From NCBI GenBank assembly GCA_022841705.1, contig JALHQZ010000001.1, positions 1,922,001 through 1,986,000 of the forward strand: 64,000 nt of DNA. Reading direction: 5' to 3'. A model generated the notes under the pieces. It was not told where the DNA came from, did no database searches, and was given only the letters and a program-made list of their open reading frames with translations. The translations under genes were made by a program, and so were the position numbers. Of the stretch, positions 28,552 to 36,982 are shown piece by piece. Source of the stretch: Pirellulales bacterium (GTDB taxonomy: Bacteria > Planctomycetota > Planctomycetia > Pirellulales > Lacipirellulaceae). The stretch's first letter is position 1; each line of letters starts with the position of its first letter.

Positions 28552-29724
28552 ATGATGGATATGGACCGCGACCAGCTCCCCCATGTCGCCGTGTTGGTGG
28601 ACACCGCCACGGCGTGGGGCCGACAAATCATTCGCGGCGTTATCCGCTACTCCGATAAGCACGGACCATGGCATCTGGCCATTGAAGCGCGCGGACAGGA
28701 CGAGTGTCTGCTGTTGCCTCCCGGGTGGCGGGGCGACGGGGTCATCGCTCGCATCGGCTCGCCGCAAATGCTCCGCAAACTCAAGTCCGCCAAGGTCCCG
28801 GTCGTCAACGTTTCCGGCATTGATCTGCCCCATAATGACTTCCCCGTTGTGACTACCGACTATCTGGAGTCGGCCAAGGTTGCGCTCGCGCACTTTCGCG
28901 AGCGGGGGTTCAGCCGCTTTGGCTACTGCGGACTGAATCAAACAAGCTTCGGCCGCCGCCACCGCGACGCGTTCGTCAACGTGGTGAAGTCCGCCGGCTT
29001 CGAGTGCAGCGTCTTCAGCGCCGCCGGCCGTAAAAATCGCGAGCTCGATGTCCGCGCGAAACAACGCCGTCAAATGGGCTGGCTGGAATCACTTGCTAAA
29101 CCGGTCGGCATTTTCACGTGGGCCACTGGTCTTGGGCTCGAACTGCTAGCGGCCTGTCGCCTCGCGCAGATCAATGTCCCGTACGAAGTCGCCGTTCTCG
29201 GGGGCAACTTCGATGAGCTCCTCTGCACCGCTTCGTGGCCGCCCCTATCGGGGATTCGCGTCCCCACTATGCAAATTGGCTACGAGGCCGCGGCGATCCT
29301 CGATCGGATGATGCGCCACAAGGAACTTCCCGCGCAGCCGATCTACTTGCCGCCAACCGAGGTGGTGGCGCAGCGCTCCACCGATACACTTGCGCTCGAT
29401 GACCCCGACATCGTGCAAGCGCTCACCTTTATTCGCGCGCAGGCTTGCAAGTCGATCCAAATCGCGGACATCCTGAAAGTCGTGCCCCTCTCCCGCCGCT
29501 CGCTGGAACGCAAGTTTCGGGAACTCCTTGGGCACTCCCCCACCGTAGAAATCCGCCGAATCAAGTTAACGAAAGCGCGGAAGCTCCTCGCCGAAACCGA
29601 TCTCTCCGTGGAAGCCATCGCCGCCGCCTGTGGATTCGGCACGTACAACTACCTCACCCGCGTCTTCACCGCGGAGTACGGCGTCTCGCCGCGCGAGTTC
29701 CGTCGAAAGCTGCTGGGTCGCTAG
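28552..29724 (+). CDS. XylR-type AraC-family transcriptional regulator
   Basis: A 390-residue regulator with a LacI/periplasmic-binding-like sensor domain (~10-270: HVAVLVDTATAWGRQIIRGV, VTTDYLESAKVALAHFRERG) and a C-terminal AraC helix-turn-helix pair (~290-385: IQIADILKVVPLSRRSLERK; SVEAIAAACGFGTYNYLTR). This is the XylR-like group of planctomycetes and enterobacteria, which senses a sugar. Its divergent position suggests control of the PEP-CTERM/DUF1559 cassette to its left; the ligand is unknown. Confidence 0.9.
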   Translation: MMDMDRDQLPHVAVLVDTATAWGRQIIRGVIRYSDKHGPWHLAIEARGQDECLLLPPGWRGDGVIARIGSPQMLRKLKSAKVPVVNVSGIDLPHNDFPVVTTDYLESAKVALAHFRERGFSRFGYCGLNQTSFGRRHRDAFVNVVKSAGFECSVFSAAGRKNRELDVRAKQRRQMGWLESLAKPVGIFTWATGLGLELLAACRLAQINVPYEVAVLGGNFDELLCTASWPPLSGIRVPTMQIGYEAAAILDRMMRHKELPAQPIYLPPTEVVAQRSTDTLALDDPDIVQALTFIRAQACKSIQIADILKVVPLSRRSLERKFRELLGHSPTVEIRRIKLTKARKLLAETDLSVEAIAAACGFGTYNYLTRVFTAEYGVSPREFRRKLLGR

Positions 29725-30189
29725 TTGATCGGTGCGGCCGAAACTTGCCTTCCGATCGCACGCCGTAGGTAACGATCCCGAGGATGAGGGGATTGCCAAC
29801 CAATTCTAAGATGCACCGGCCACGCCTCAGCAAGCGGAGCAGGCTGGCGTTGGGACAGGCCCAACTTTAACTTACTAATTGGTTCCCTAACCGGGGGCAG
29901 GTCACCTGGAGTCAACGAACGTCCGAACAATTCCTATTATTGGAGAATGGACTCGACATTAGCCAGGATGAAATCTGCCAGCCGCATTCCTAGAACTATA
30001 CGGTGTCTTCTTCGGCGAAAATAGGTTAGGGCTGGTGTATCGACAGATTCTGGAGTACAATCTTTATAGCAATTAGGAATTGCATCTTCCGTGAAACGTT
30101 CGCGGTTGGCACACAATTTCTAAAGCAAAATTTTCGGTCGACTAGATAAAGAGCAATCCGATTAGATCGGGGGGCTCGTTAGCGAGTAT
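29725..30189. other. Gene-free AT-richer stretch before an orphan terminator
   Basis: No protein gene, tRNA or other named RNA was recognised here. Base composition is visibly more AT-rich than the flanks. Because a strong terminator follows at 30190-30238 with no gene upstream, a small untranslated RNA could be encoded in this stretch. Confidence 0.4.
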
Positions 30190-30238
30190 GCCGACGTGGC
30201 GGAATACCTTTCGGGTATTCCGCCACGTCGGCTTTTTT
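30190..30238 (+). terminator. Strong Rho-independent terminator
   Basis: A perfect 19-bp stem (30190-30208 and 30214-30232; arm starts GCCGACGTGGCGG) with a 5-base loop TTTCG, followed by T6 at 30233-30238. Transcription must come from the left on +. The nearest upstream gene ends 466 bases earlier. Confidence 0.85.
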
Positions 30239-30257
30239 CGTTTTTGGAGGTCTAACG

Positions 30258-30317
30258 TTGGCGGGGCCGCTCAAGAACAAACTCTCCGGCCTCAACGAAC
30301 CCAACCACAGCAACTAG
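30258..30317 (+). CDS. Possible 19-residue micropeptide
   Basis: TTG start at 30258 preceded by GGAGG at 30246-30250 with ideal 7-base spacing; the product is MAGPLKNKLSGLNEPNHSN. It lies just after the terminator and 9 bases before the kinase remnant. Chance cannot be excluded for so short an ORF. Confidence 0.2.
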   Translation: MAGPLKNKLSGLNEPNHSN

Positions 30318-30326
30318 GTTCCGACG

Positions 30327-30686
30327 ATGTCTACTCTGTTGAGAGTAAATAACTGCATGGCTGATCTTGAGCCGGACAATAATGGCACGTTGCACGACCA
30401 GCGCGACTGGCTACTCGTTACGCTGTCCAGCATTGGTGATGCCGTCATTACAACAGATCTGGCAGGGCGGCTAACTTTCCTCAACCACGTCGCGGAATCC
30501 TTGACGGGATGCACGCAAGAAGTCGTTGGGCAGACGATCGACAGCGTAATCCACATCATCAACGAAGAGAGCCGCCAGCCAGTCGAGATCCCCAGACGAC
30601 TTTCGCAAGCAACGGGATTCAGCTTTCACCTCGTCAAACCATTGGATCTTGCAGCCCTTGAAACGTTGCTGGTCGGCGCAAAGTAA
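30327..30686 (+). pseudogene. PAS fragment fused to receiver tail (internally deleted sensor kinase)
   Basis: Residues ~27-85 are the start of a PAS domain (SSIGDAVITTDLAGRLTFLNHVAESLTGC). The protein then jumps, at about residue 87-90 (near 30590), into GFSFHLVKPLDLAALETLL, the end of a response-regulator receiver domain (KP motif and alpha5). The histidine kinase core and most of the receiver are missing, in frame. It is best read as a deletion product of a hybrid histidine kinase; a functional small PAS protein is less likely. Confidence 0.6.
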
Positions 30687-30745
30687 TGCGAGTTGAATTG
30701 CGACAGAGCTCTATTGATCACTTTTGTTGAATGGAAGGATTACTC

Positions 30746-31183
30746 ATGTCTCGATTGGTTTGGATGTTGATGCTGGCCGGGTTTGTAGCGGTCGTTGGCT
30801 GCGAGCGTAAGCCGGTTGAGAAGCCGCCGGGAACGCTGAGCACCGAGGATGTCCGCCGCGATGCGGGCCAAGCCGTCAATACGGCCGTCGAGTTTTCTCA
30901 GCAAGCTAGGGAAGAGTTCCAGAAGAATCTCGCTGCCCGACTTAAAACCATGGACACGGAAATCGCCCAACTCCAAGCGAAGGGCCGCGAATTGAAAGGC
31001 GAAGCCAAAATAAAATGGGACCAGAAATTAGTCGACTTGAAAACGAAACGGGATTCAGCCCGCGTCAAACTTGCCGAGATTGGGACGGCGAGCGCCGAGG
31101 CTTGGAAGGATGTTCAGCAGGGAGCCCAGTCAGCCTGGGACGAAATGGACAAGGCCGTCCGGGATGCATGGCAGGACTTTTAA
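30746..31183 (+). CDS. Small coiled-coil lipoprotein
   Basis: A 145-residue protein with a lipobox in VAVVGC (hydrophobic segment ~5-17) and then an almost entirely helical, charged region predicted to be a coiled coil (e.g. DTEIAQLQAKGRELKGEAK, DKAVRDAWQDF). ATG 30746 has GGAAGG at 8-base spacing; the ATG at 30731 would place charged residues before the signal. Likely an envelope stress or structural lipoprotein; it is followed by a cupin and a DUF3309 gene, as in other stress-related clusters. Confidence 0.75.
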   Translation: MSRLVWMLMLAGFVAVVGCERKPVEKPPGTLSTEDVRRDAGQAVNTAVEFSQQAREEFQKNLAARLKTMDTEIAQLQAKGRELKGEAKIKWDQKLVDLKTKRDSARVKLAEIGTASAEAWKDVQQGAQSAWDEMDKAVRDAWQDF

Positions 31184-31260
31184 GTGACCAGTTGTTCCGA
31201 AATGGAAGTTGCCGACGTACTGACCGGTAACACGGCCCAAGAAATTAAGGAGGAGTTGCC

Positions 31261-31653
31261 ATGAAGGGCTTTATAAAAGATATCGAAGAACTCGCCGTCA
31301 AGAACGAGGATTTCCGCCGAGTAGTTTATACGGCGAAGAGCTGTCAACTCGTCGTGATGTCGCTTGATCCGGAGGGAGAGATCGGGATGGAAGTCCACAA
31401 GCTCGACCAATTCTTTCGGGTCGAGAAAGGGACCGGGGAAGCAATTCTCAATGGTGTTCAGACACCGATTCGTGAAGGCTTTGCAGTCCTCGTCCCGGCT
31501 GGAACGAACCATAACATCATTAACACGGGCAATGTTCCACTCAAGCTTTACACGCTGTACGCGCCGCCCAATCATCGGGACGGCGTCGTCCACCATAGCC
31601 GTGCGGAAGCGGAAGCTGACAGCGAGTACTTCGACGGCAAAACGACGGAATAA
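31261..31653 (+). CDS. Cupin domain protein
   Basis: A 130-residue single-cupin protein (GEIGMEVHKLDQFFRVEKGTG and LVPAGTNHNIINTGNVPLKL), with the His and Glu residues of cupin motifs 1 and 2. Similar to mannose-6-phosphate isomerase-like cupins of stress clusters. A strong AAGGAGG ribosome site precedes the ATG. Substrate not predictable. Confidence 0.88.
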   Translation: MKGFIKDIEELAVKNEDFRRVVYTAKSCQLVVMSLDPEGEIGMEVHKLDQFFRVEKGTGEAILNGVQTPIREGFAVLVPAGTNHNIINTGNVPLKLYTLYAPPNHRDGVVHHSRAEAEADSEYFDGKTTE

Positions 31654-31678
31654 TGGCAGCCCAGTAAAAGGGAACCCG

Positions 31679-31858
31679 GAGAAGGCGATTGAGAACGCGA
31701 TACGGAAACCGGGGAAGCGAGACGACAAGTATGATTCCGAAGCGGCGTTACAGAGTCGGGCGGAGCCACACTCGCTTGGCATTCGCTACCTGCCGTTTGC
31801 CGTGCTGTTCACGGCGGCAATCGCGACTTTTTTGATACTCGAAAGGGGTGAATTATGA
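31679..31858 (+). other. Possible small membrane ORF without a clear start
   Basis: An open frame with ~60 codons ends in a hydrophobic helix (YLPFAVLFTAAIATFLILERG) and a TGA (31856-31858) overlapping the DUF3309 ATG by 4 bases, which suggests real coupled translation. No ATG, GTG or TTG fits between the cupin stop and this helix, so it may be a damaged gene or use a rare start. Confidence 0.25.
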
Positions 31859-32016
31859 GTCCTATCGTACTAATCTTGGTTGTGGTCTTGCTGCTTTCCC
31901 TGTTCGGCGGCGGCTACGGCTTCCGCAGCGGCAACAACGTCCTTGCGGGGGGCGGCGGCTTGGTCGGGTTAGTCCTCGTTGTCCTTTTGATTCTGCTCTT
32001 GATGGGCCGGATCTGA
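31855..32016 (+). CDS. DUF3309-type small hydrophobic protein
   Basis: A 53-residue protein with two short hydrophobic helices (IVLILVVVLLLSLFGG and LVGLVLVVLLILLLMG) flanking a Gly-rich loop with 'GYGFRSGNNVL'. It matches the DUF3309 small membrane family in size and pattern. RBS-like GGGG lies 8 bases upstream of the ATG. Role unknown; often beside stress proteins. Confidence 0.8.
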   Translation: MSPIVLILVVVLLLSLFGGGYGFRSGNNVLAGGGGLVGLVLVVLLILLLMGRI

Positions 32017-32516
32017 GATTGTGCCGTTAAATGGCGAGGAGTTGATGGATTGCTCCCCCTTTGGTTCTTCGGATTCTTGAGGTGGTGCTGATGCACGGAC
32101 GGTCAAAGTTGTAAAGATTCGCCCCACCTTGGGAGTCCCTCAATGTCACGCGAGAGATCGCAGCAGACGAACGCTTTCCCCCGTCGGACTCCCGGCGAGA
32201 TAAGCGAACTAGAGAGGTGCAGTCAATCAAACGGGCATGCCTGTTGAGATTGGCAACCGCTGCGCGTCGTCATCGGACTCACAAGAACGGCGAGGAGACG
32301 ACTGCCGTCAAATCTCCTTGACACACAGATTGCAGATCATCTCGAGCATGCGTTGGCGGATATCCTGAGAGAAAGGGGACGCAGCTTTTCCAATCGCAGA
32401 AACCAGCGCCGCGGAAAAACACCCCAGTTGATTCCTCTGTCAAGGCCAAATTATAGCCATCCGCCCAAAGAGGGGTTTGTCAAGGACCTTTTGTAGCCAC
32501 CCGAGATTTGTAATGT
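32017..32516. other. Gene-free region before the palindromes
   Basis: No gene seen. It contains the motif GTGGCTACAAAAGG (minus strand, 32487-32500), shared with 9390-9403. A TTGACA/TATAAT-like pair on the minus strand has a 22-base spacer and is not a convincing promoter. Confidence 0.4.
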
Positions 32517-32585
32517 GTCCGCCGTGAAATGTTTCATGTGAAACATTTCACGGCGGACCCAAAATTGTTTCACGTGAAACAATTT
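32517..32585. promoter_or_regulatory. Two adjacent palindromes with parS-type cores
   Basis: 32517-32558: 20-bp arms around TG, nearly perfect. Its core TGTTTCATGTGAAACA (32530-32545) is one base from the chromosomal parS consensus. 32562-32585: a perfect 24-bp palindrome with core TGTTTCACGTGAAACA (32566-32581), an exact match to the known parS site TGTTNCACGTGAAACA. Centres are 36 bp apart. These are candidate ParB-binding sites for chromosome segregation. No parA/parB gene is in the window. Confidence 0.65.
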
Positions 32586-32643
32586 CTCGTCACCAACGAT
32601 CGAATAACACGCTATTGACCAGACGGACCGGCGTCCACACCAC

Positions 32644-33018
32644 TTACGGAGCCACCGCAATCACATCGACTTCGAACTTCACCACGTTCCCCAAGCAGCC
32701 AATCAGCGTGGTTCGCGCCGGGTACGGAGCCGTAAAGATTTCGCGGTACAGGCGGTTGTATTCCGCCAAGTCTTCTTGCCGCGCGACATAGCTCGAGACC
32801 TTCACCACATTCTGCAGCGTAAGTCCCGCGCCGGCGAGCACCCGTTCGACATTCGCGAACGATCGCCGCATCTCACCCGCGAAAGTATCGGCGACGATTT
32901 GGCCGTGTTCGTCGACCGACGCTTGGCCCGAAACAAACACCAGCGAACCCACCTGCACCGCGGGACTAAACGGCAGATTGCTTTCGGGAACGCCGGGACC
33001 GCGAATGACGGTAAACAT
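32644..33018 (-). CDS. RidA family enamine/imine deaminase
   Basis: A 124-residue Rid protein that hydrolyses reactive enamine intermediates released by PLP enzymes. The family features are visible: PFSPAVQVGSLVFVSGQ and the arginine-containing PYPARTTLIGC with following FEVDVIAVAP. It is the last gene of a minus-strand unit with the transporter and GNAT genes and could protect against products of the amino-compound catabolism suggested nearby. Confidence 0.9.
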   Translation of the reverse strand: MFTVIRGPGVPESNLPFSPAVQVGSLVFVSGQASVDEHGQIVADTFAGEMRRSFANVERVLAGAGLTLQNVVKVSSYVARQEDLAEYNRLYREIFTAPYPARTTLIGCLGNVVKFEVDVIAVAP

Positions 33019-33019
33019 A

Positions 33020-33268
33020 CTACTCTCGCTCCACGGAAGAAGAAGGGTTCAGAGGCGGGTCGTTGATTTCGGCCGATGGGGAGGGTGGTTGAACATCTGC
33101 TTCGCGCGGCTCAGCGAGACTCGCTAAGAGGAACTTCAGGTCTGCGATTCCCCCCACCAGCACCACCAGCGTGAAGACCAGTGTAATGAGAATGCTAACG
33201 AACACCGTCCAAAATGCGAACGCGGACCAACCGGCGAGATCGGGATTGAACGTAATGAATCCGAGCAT
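33020..33268 (-). CDS. Small single-span membrane protein linked to symporter
   Basis: An 82-residue protein with a hydrophobic helix (FWTVFVSILITLVFTLVVLVGG) and a short polar Pro-rich C-terminus. ATG 33268 with GGAGG 10 bases upstream is preferred over the ORF's extended start at 33418, whose extra residues are unlike a gene. It starts 5 bases after the symporter stop and ends 1 base before ridA-like, so it is probably a symporter accessory. No family recognised. Confidence 0.7.
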   Translation of the reverse strand: MLGFITFNPDLAGWSAFAFWTVFVSILITLVFTLVVLVGGIADLKFLLASLAEPREADVQPPSPSAEINDPPLNPSSSVERE

Positions 33269-33273
33269 GCTGG

Positions 33274-34884
33274 TCAGCCCTCCACCTGTAAATTTTGCTC
33301 GCGGACCGCTTGACCCAGGTCCCAGTATTTCGATTCTTCGCTCGAAGCCCACGAGAGCAGAACCATCAGCACGGCGCCGACCGCATAAGTGTAAAGCCCG
33401 GTTTGCTCGGGCGTCCACGGCAGCGGCTTGCCGTTGGTGTGAGCGATGTACTGCCGCGCGATGACATCGCTAATCGGGACGATCACACACACGGCAATAC
33501 AGGCATAAGCGCCCAGCGACTTGGCGCCGGGCCAGTACATCCCGAGGAGCACGACAATCCCCGAGCCACCGATTAAGTTCGCCAAAAGCCACATGAAACT
33601 CCAAATCGCCATGCCCGGTTTGTAAATCATGCCGAACAGGAAAAATAGCATGCAAAGGGCGGCGACTGTCAGCCGAACGGCGCGTATCTGCTGCCGCTCC
33701 GTAAATTTCTCGCGCCGGAATGGGGAGATGCAGTCATTCACAATCGAGGTGGACCAACTGAGGATGTACTTGTCCGTCACAGCCACATCGGCAAACAGCA
33801 AGGCCAGTAGCACGAGCCCCGTCAATACGATCGGCATCCCTAACTGGTTGAGATACACCGGCGTGGCGTAGTTGATCCACTCGGTCGCTGTGAAGTTGCT
33901 CCCCAGCGGTGCATTTCTCCCAATGGCTGCGACCGTCGCGACACCGAGACCAAAGATAATCAACGACCGACCAAACCCAAACACACCGCTGAGCAGATAG
34001 GAACGCGAAACCGACTTTGGCCGATCCATGGAGGCATACTGTTGCAAGTAAGGGCCGTAGGAAAACTGCAACAGAATCGTCATCACGTTGAGAAACAAGA
34101 ACCACTGGATGCCATACGCATCGCCGGAGCCGGCAAAGGGATTTACCCCCGCTTCGGCAAGCTCGTTCTCCAGCCCCGTCCACGTCGCCTGCATCCCTGG
34201 CACGAACTGCGGCGGACTCACCGCGTGGGAGACGACGTAGACCAAGAGCCACGTCATTACGAAGACCACAAACACGCCCTGGAAGAAATTGGTGACGATC
34301 AGCGTGGTGTATCCGCCCAGGGTGGTGAAGATGAGCGGGCAGATGAGCAACACCGCCATGATGGCAAGTTCGGATCGACAGGCGAAGCCAAGAAGATTGA
34401 CGCTTTCCGGCAGGCCGAGTAGCTGAGTGAGAAACAGCGCCCCGCCAATCGGAAAGATGCACATTTGTAAAACTCCGGCGACGCAGTTAATGATTCCCAC
34501 CGTCACGCGTAAGTTGCGGGTGTATCGCTGTTCAATGTATTCCGGCACGCTGGTGCAGCGCGTTGCACGAAAACGTTCGATCCCGAACCCAAACACGCCG
34601 AAGAGCGGCACTACCAGCGTGAGAGCGAGCAGATTGATCAGCACAAACGAAAAGCCATAGCGATACCCTTGCTCGCACATCGCCGCGATTGTGATGAGAC
34701 CTAACTCCCCGGCGATCCCAGCGCCCAGGCCCAACCATACCCGCACCTTACGGCCCGAAACCAAATAGTCGTCCACTCCGCGGCATTTGCCGTTGAGGTA
34801 AATGGCCCAGCCGAGATAAAACAGAAACCCGGCGGCCAGGATCGCCCAGTCGATGCTGTGGATTGGCAGAGGTCGAGTTAACAC
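33274..34884 (-). CDS. Sodium:solute symporter (SSS family)
   Basis: A ~536-residue transporter with about 12-14 hydrophobic helices and SSS features: SIDWAILAAGFLFYLGWAIYL as first helix, 'DDYLVSGRKVRVWLGLGAGIAGELG', and the family loop 'GGYTTLIVTNFFQGVFVV'. The start at GTG 34884 overlaps the GNAT stop; the ORF could start at 34950 but would add an extra hydrophobic segment. Substrate unknown: the nearby DapA-type lyase makes a sialic-acid-like or other carbonyl compound conceivable. Confidence 0.9.
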   Translation of the reverse strand: MLTRPLPIHSIDWAILAAGFLFYLGWAIYLNGKCRGVDDYLVSGRKVRVWLGLGAGIAGELGLITIAAMCEQGYRYGFSFVLINLLALTLVVPLFGVFGFGIERFRATRCTSVPEYIEQRYTRNLRVTVGIINCVAGVLQMCIFPIGGALFLTQLLGLPESVNLLGFACRSELAIMAVLLICPLIFTTLGGYTTLIVTNFFQGVFVVFVMTWLLVYVVSHAVSPPQFVPGMQATWTGLENELAEAGVNPFAGSGDAYGIQWFLFLNVMTILLQFSYGPYLQQYASMDRPKSVSRSYLLSGVFGFGRSLIIFGLGVATVAAIGRNAPLGSNFTATEWINYATPVYLNQLGMPIVLTGLVLLALLFADVAVTDKYILSWSTSIVNDCISPFRREKFTERQQIRAVRLTVAALCMLFFLFGMIYKPGMAIWSFMWLLANLIGGSGIVVLLGMYWPGAKSLGAYACIAVCVIVPISDVIARQYIAHTNGKPLPWTPEQTGLYTYAVGAVLMVLLSWASSEESKYWDLGQAVREQNLQVEG

Positions 34885-35912
34885 GGCGACAAGTAATGAG
34901 AGGAAGTCGAACAAGCTACAGAGGTTAAGGAGGTACAAGATCGCCAACAAAAAGCATGTCGATACACAACGGGCTTAAACCCTACCTGCCGGTAGAGCGC
35001 CAGCGCGGCGTGGGCGCCGTCGGCATCGACGCCAAGATTGGCGGACGAAACCCCGTGCTCGGCGAGCCAATTGAGCCCGCTCACGAGGAGCGCCTTGCCC
35101 AGGCCTTGCCCACGAAACTTGGGACGTACGCCGAGCCAGGCGATGGCGCCTTCCACGGGTGGACGAAACTCACAAGCGGTTCGGCGGAGCACGCACTGGC
35201 AGATTCCTGCGATCTCACCGGCCGGCGTGACCGCCACCAAATCCCCACCCGCTTGATAACTGGGGTCGTGAGTGAGAAAGTGCACCGCACTCTCCATCGT
35301 CAGCTCCGAAAACCGCCAATGATCGGCAAACGCTTCATTCACCGCGGCGGTCCAAGCGGGTAGTTCGGTCGCCCCGTTGAGCGGCCGAATTGCGAACCTA
35401 CTCGGCACAGAAAGATGTTGTGAGAAAGAACACAAATCACACTGCAGCGAGACGAATCTTCGGACCGGTTCAAATCCGAAACTGCCCAGAACACCGATCC
35501 GGTTGACGCGCGGCTCGGGGGCGAAAGTCAACAGCTCCACGGGGCCAGGATCACCTGCCGAAAGTCGCGCGGCGCGCTGGAGACTCCACTGAACCAGCAT
35601 CTGCTCGACCTCAACGGGCGCGTCGACGGCCGATTGCAATTCGAGCGAGCGGCGCCAAGGAGTCGCGGGACCGCTGATCGGCAGGGCCGCGAAGCCCAAA
35701 ACGGTGTCACCCACCATGGCAAGGCGAACATCCGCAGCCGGATTCAATTCGGGCCGCTGGAAGTCCGATCGTAATTCAGCGAGGGAGGTCACATGTTCCC
35801 AGGCGTCGGCCCTCGCCCGCTGGTTTTGGAGTTCGACCAGGGCGGACAAGTCGGTGTCGCCTGTTAAACAGCGCAAAGCGATCGACTCGACCAGGGCAGA
35901 CATACGAAACAA
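34878..35912 (-). CDS. GNAT-family N-acetyltransferase
   Basis: Acetyl-CoA-dependent acetyltransferase. The C-terminal GNAT domain shows motif A 'RPKFRGQGLGKALL' and a downstream 'NLGVDADGAHAALALYRQVGFK' typical of motif B. An N-terminal ~170 residues look like a second, weaker GNAT-like domain. The last ~20 residues are Ser/Cys-rich and unusual. First gene of a minus-strand unit with the symporter and RidA genes. Substrate unknown. Confidence 0.85.
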   Translation of the reverse strand: MFRMSALVESIALRCLTGDTDLSALVELQNQRARADAWEHVTSLAELRSDFQRPELNPAADVRLAMVGDTVLGFAALPISGPATPWRRSLELQSAVDAPVEVEQMLVQWSLQRAARLSAGDPGPVELLTFAPEPRVNRIGVLGSFGFEPVRRFVSLQCDLCSFSQHLSVPSRFAIRPLNGATELPAWTAAVNEAFADHWRFSELTMESAVHFLTHDPSYQAGGDLVAVTPAGEIAGICQCVLRRTACEFRPPVEGAIAWLGVRPKFRGQGLGKALLVSGLNWLAEHGVSSANLGVDADGAHAALALYRQVGFKPVVYRHAFCWRSCTSLTSVACSTSSHYLSPC

Positions 35913-36009
35913 TTCCGATGGCCGTGAGGCCAGCGCGGGGCTAAAGACTGGGGGGCCGAAATTTTCGTTCCTTCCCGCAGAAAAGTCGCTTGGCAGGGTT
36001 TATTAAATA

Positions 36010-36020
36010 GTTAAAATAAC
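36010..36020 (+). promoter_or_regulatory. GTTAA-type half-palindrome in divergent promoter
   Basis: GTTAAAATAAC lies 80 bases before the DapA-type gene. It differs by one base from the perfect palindrome GTTAAATTAAC at 56760-56770, in another divergent promoter of this window. Possibly a shared operator. Confidence 0.3.
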
Positions 36021-36100
36021 CCTCTGTCAACACACGGCAAGAAAACATTTTTGCCAGTCACCGGTCCCAGTGCGCGCCGAGTTCGGAGAACCTTCACCCC

Positions 36101-36982
36101 ATGAGTGCCCCTTACTTCATCGCCGCCTCGGGAACGCCGTTGGGCCCCGAAGAGCAGTTGCACAGCGCTGGCTTGGCAGCCCACTTTGAAGCCCAAGGCG
36201 CAGGCGGTATGGATGGCGTACTGGTGGCCGGCACGATGGGCATGATGCAGCTTCTGCGCGATGAAACGTATCGCGAGCTGATTCGGCAGAGCGCGGAGTT
36301 TTGGCGCGGCAAGGGAGAACTGTTTGTTGGCGTCGGCGACGCCAGCTTCGCGCGCTCCCGCGATCGGCTGCGGCTGGTCAACGAGTTTCGGGTCGATGTG
36401 GTGGTGGTGCTGGCCCCCTACTTCATGAAGTTTGGGCAGGAACAACTCATTGAGTATTACTCCGCGCTGGCAAGCGAATCGAAGGCGCCGCTCTATTTGT
36501 ACGATCTGCCCCAAAGCACTGGCACTTCGCTCAGCCACGAGACAATTCATCGCCTGGCGAAACACCCCAACATCCGCGGCATCAAGTGCTCGGGCGATGT
36601 CGCGCAGGTGCGCGTACTCACCGATTCATTTGCGGGTACGGACTTTCGCGTGATTGTCGCTTCGCCGCTGCTGGTGGATACGCTCATGCGGAATGGGATG
36701 CGGCAGCACCTCGATGGCGTCTTCGCCATGTTTCCGACTTGGGTGAAGAAGATGAAGCACGCCATCAACGCGGAGGATTGGACCACGGCAGCCGATTTGT
36801 CGCAGCGAATGGGTCGGGTCATGCCACGGCTTGCGCATTACGGTGTGATGTCGGCAATGACCGCCATTCTGAACTCGCAAGGCATTCCTGGTAGCTTCGC
36901 GCCACGGCCCTATCCCGCGCTCTCGGCCGGGCAGTCCGAAGAACTCTTACGCGAACCGACTGTGCGAGCGCTACTCGACTAA
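36101..36982 (+). CDS. Dihydrodipicolinate synthase/N-acetylneuraminate lyase family protein
   Basis: Class I aldolase of the DapA family. Key residues fit: Tyr134 in LYLYDLP and Schiff-base Lys162 in IRGIKCSGD, at positions matching DapA numbering. The GTTGE loop is replaced by GTMGMMQL, so substrate specificity differs from DapA. 293 residues, no signal. Divergent from a symporter, and convergent with the 445-residue protein with which its stop codons overlap. A pyruvate-linked aldol or deaminating role is likely. Confidence 0.9.
   Translation: MSAPYFIAASGTPLGPEEQLHSAGLAAHFEAQGAGGMDGVLVAGTMGMMQLLRDETYRELIRQSAEFWRGKGELFVGVGDASFARSRDRLRLVNEFRVDVVVVLAPYFMKFGQEQLIEYYSALASESKAPLYLYDLPQSTGTSLSHETIHRLAKHPNIRGIKCSGDVAQVRVLTDSFAGTDFRVIVASPLLVDTLMRNGMRQHLDGVFAMFPTWVKKMKHAINAEDWTTAADLSQRMGRVMPRLAHYGVMSAMTAILNSQGIPGSFAPRPYPALSAGQSEELLREPTVRALLD

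Noticed and set aside
31364..31858. A 164-codon ORF overlapping the cupin gene
   Set aside because: Most of it lies out of frame over the cupin; only its 3' end may be meaningful.
32445..32483. TTGACA and TATAAT-like boxes on the minus strand as a promoter
   Set aside because: Spacer is 22 bases, too long for a normal sigma-70 promoter.
32517..32558. Long palindrome as a Rho-independent terminator of the RidA unit
   Set aside because: No T-run follows on the minus strand, and the core fits parS better.
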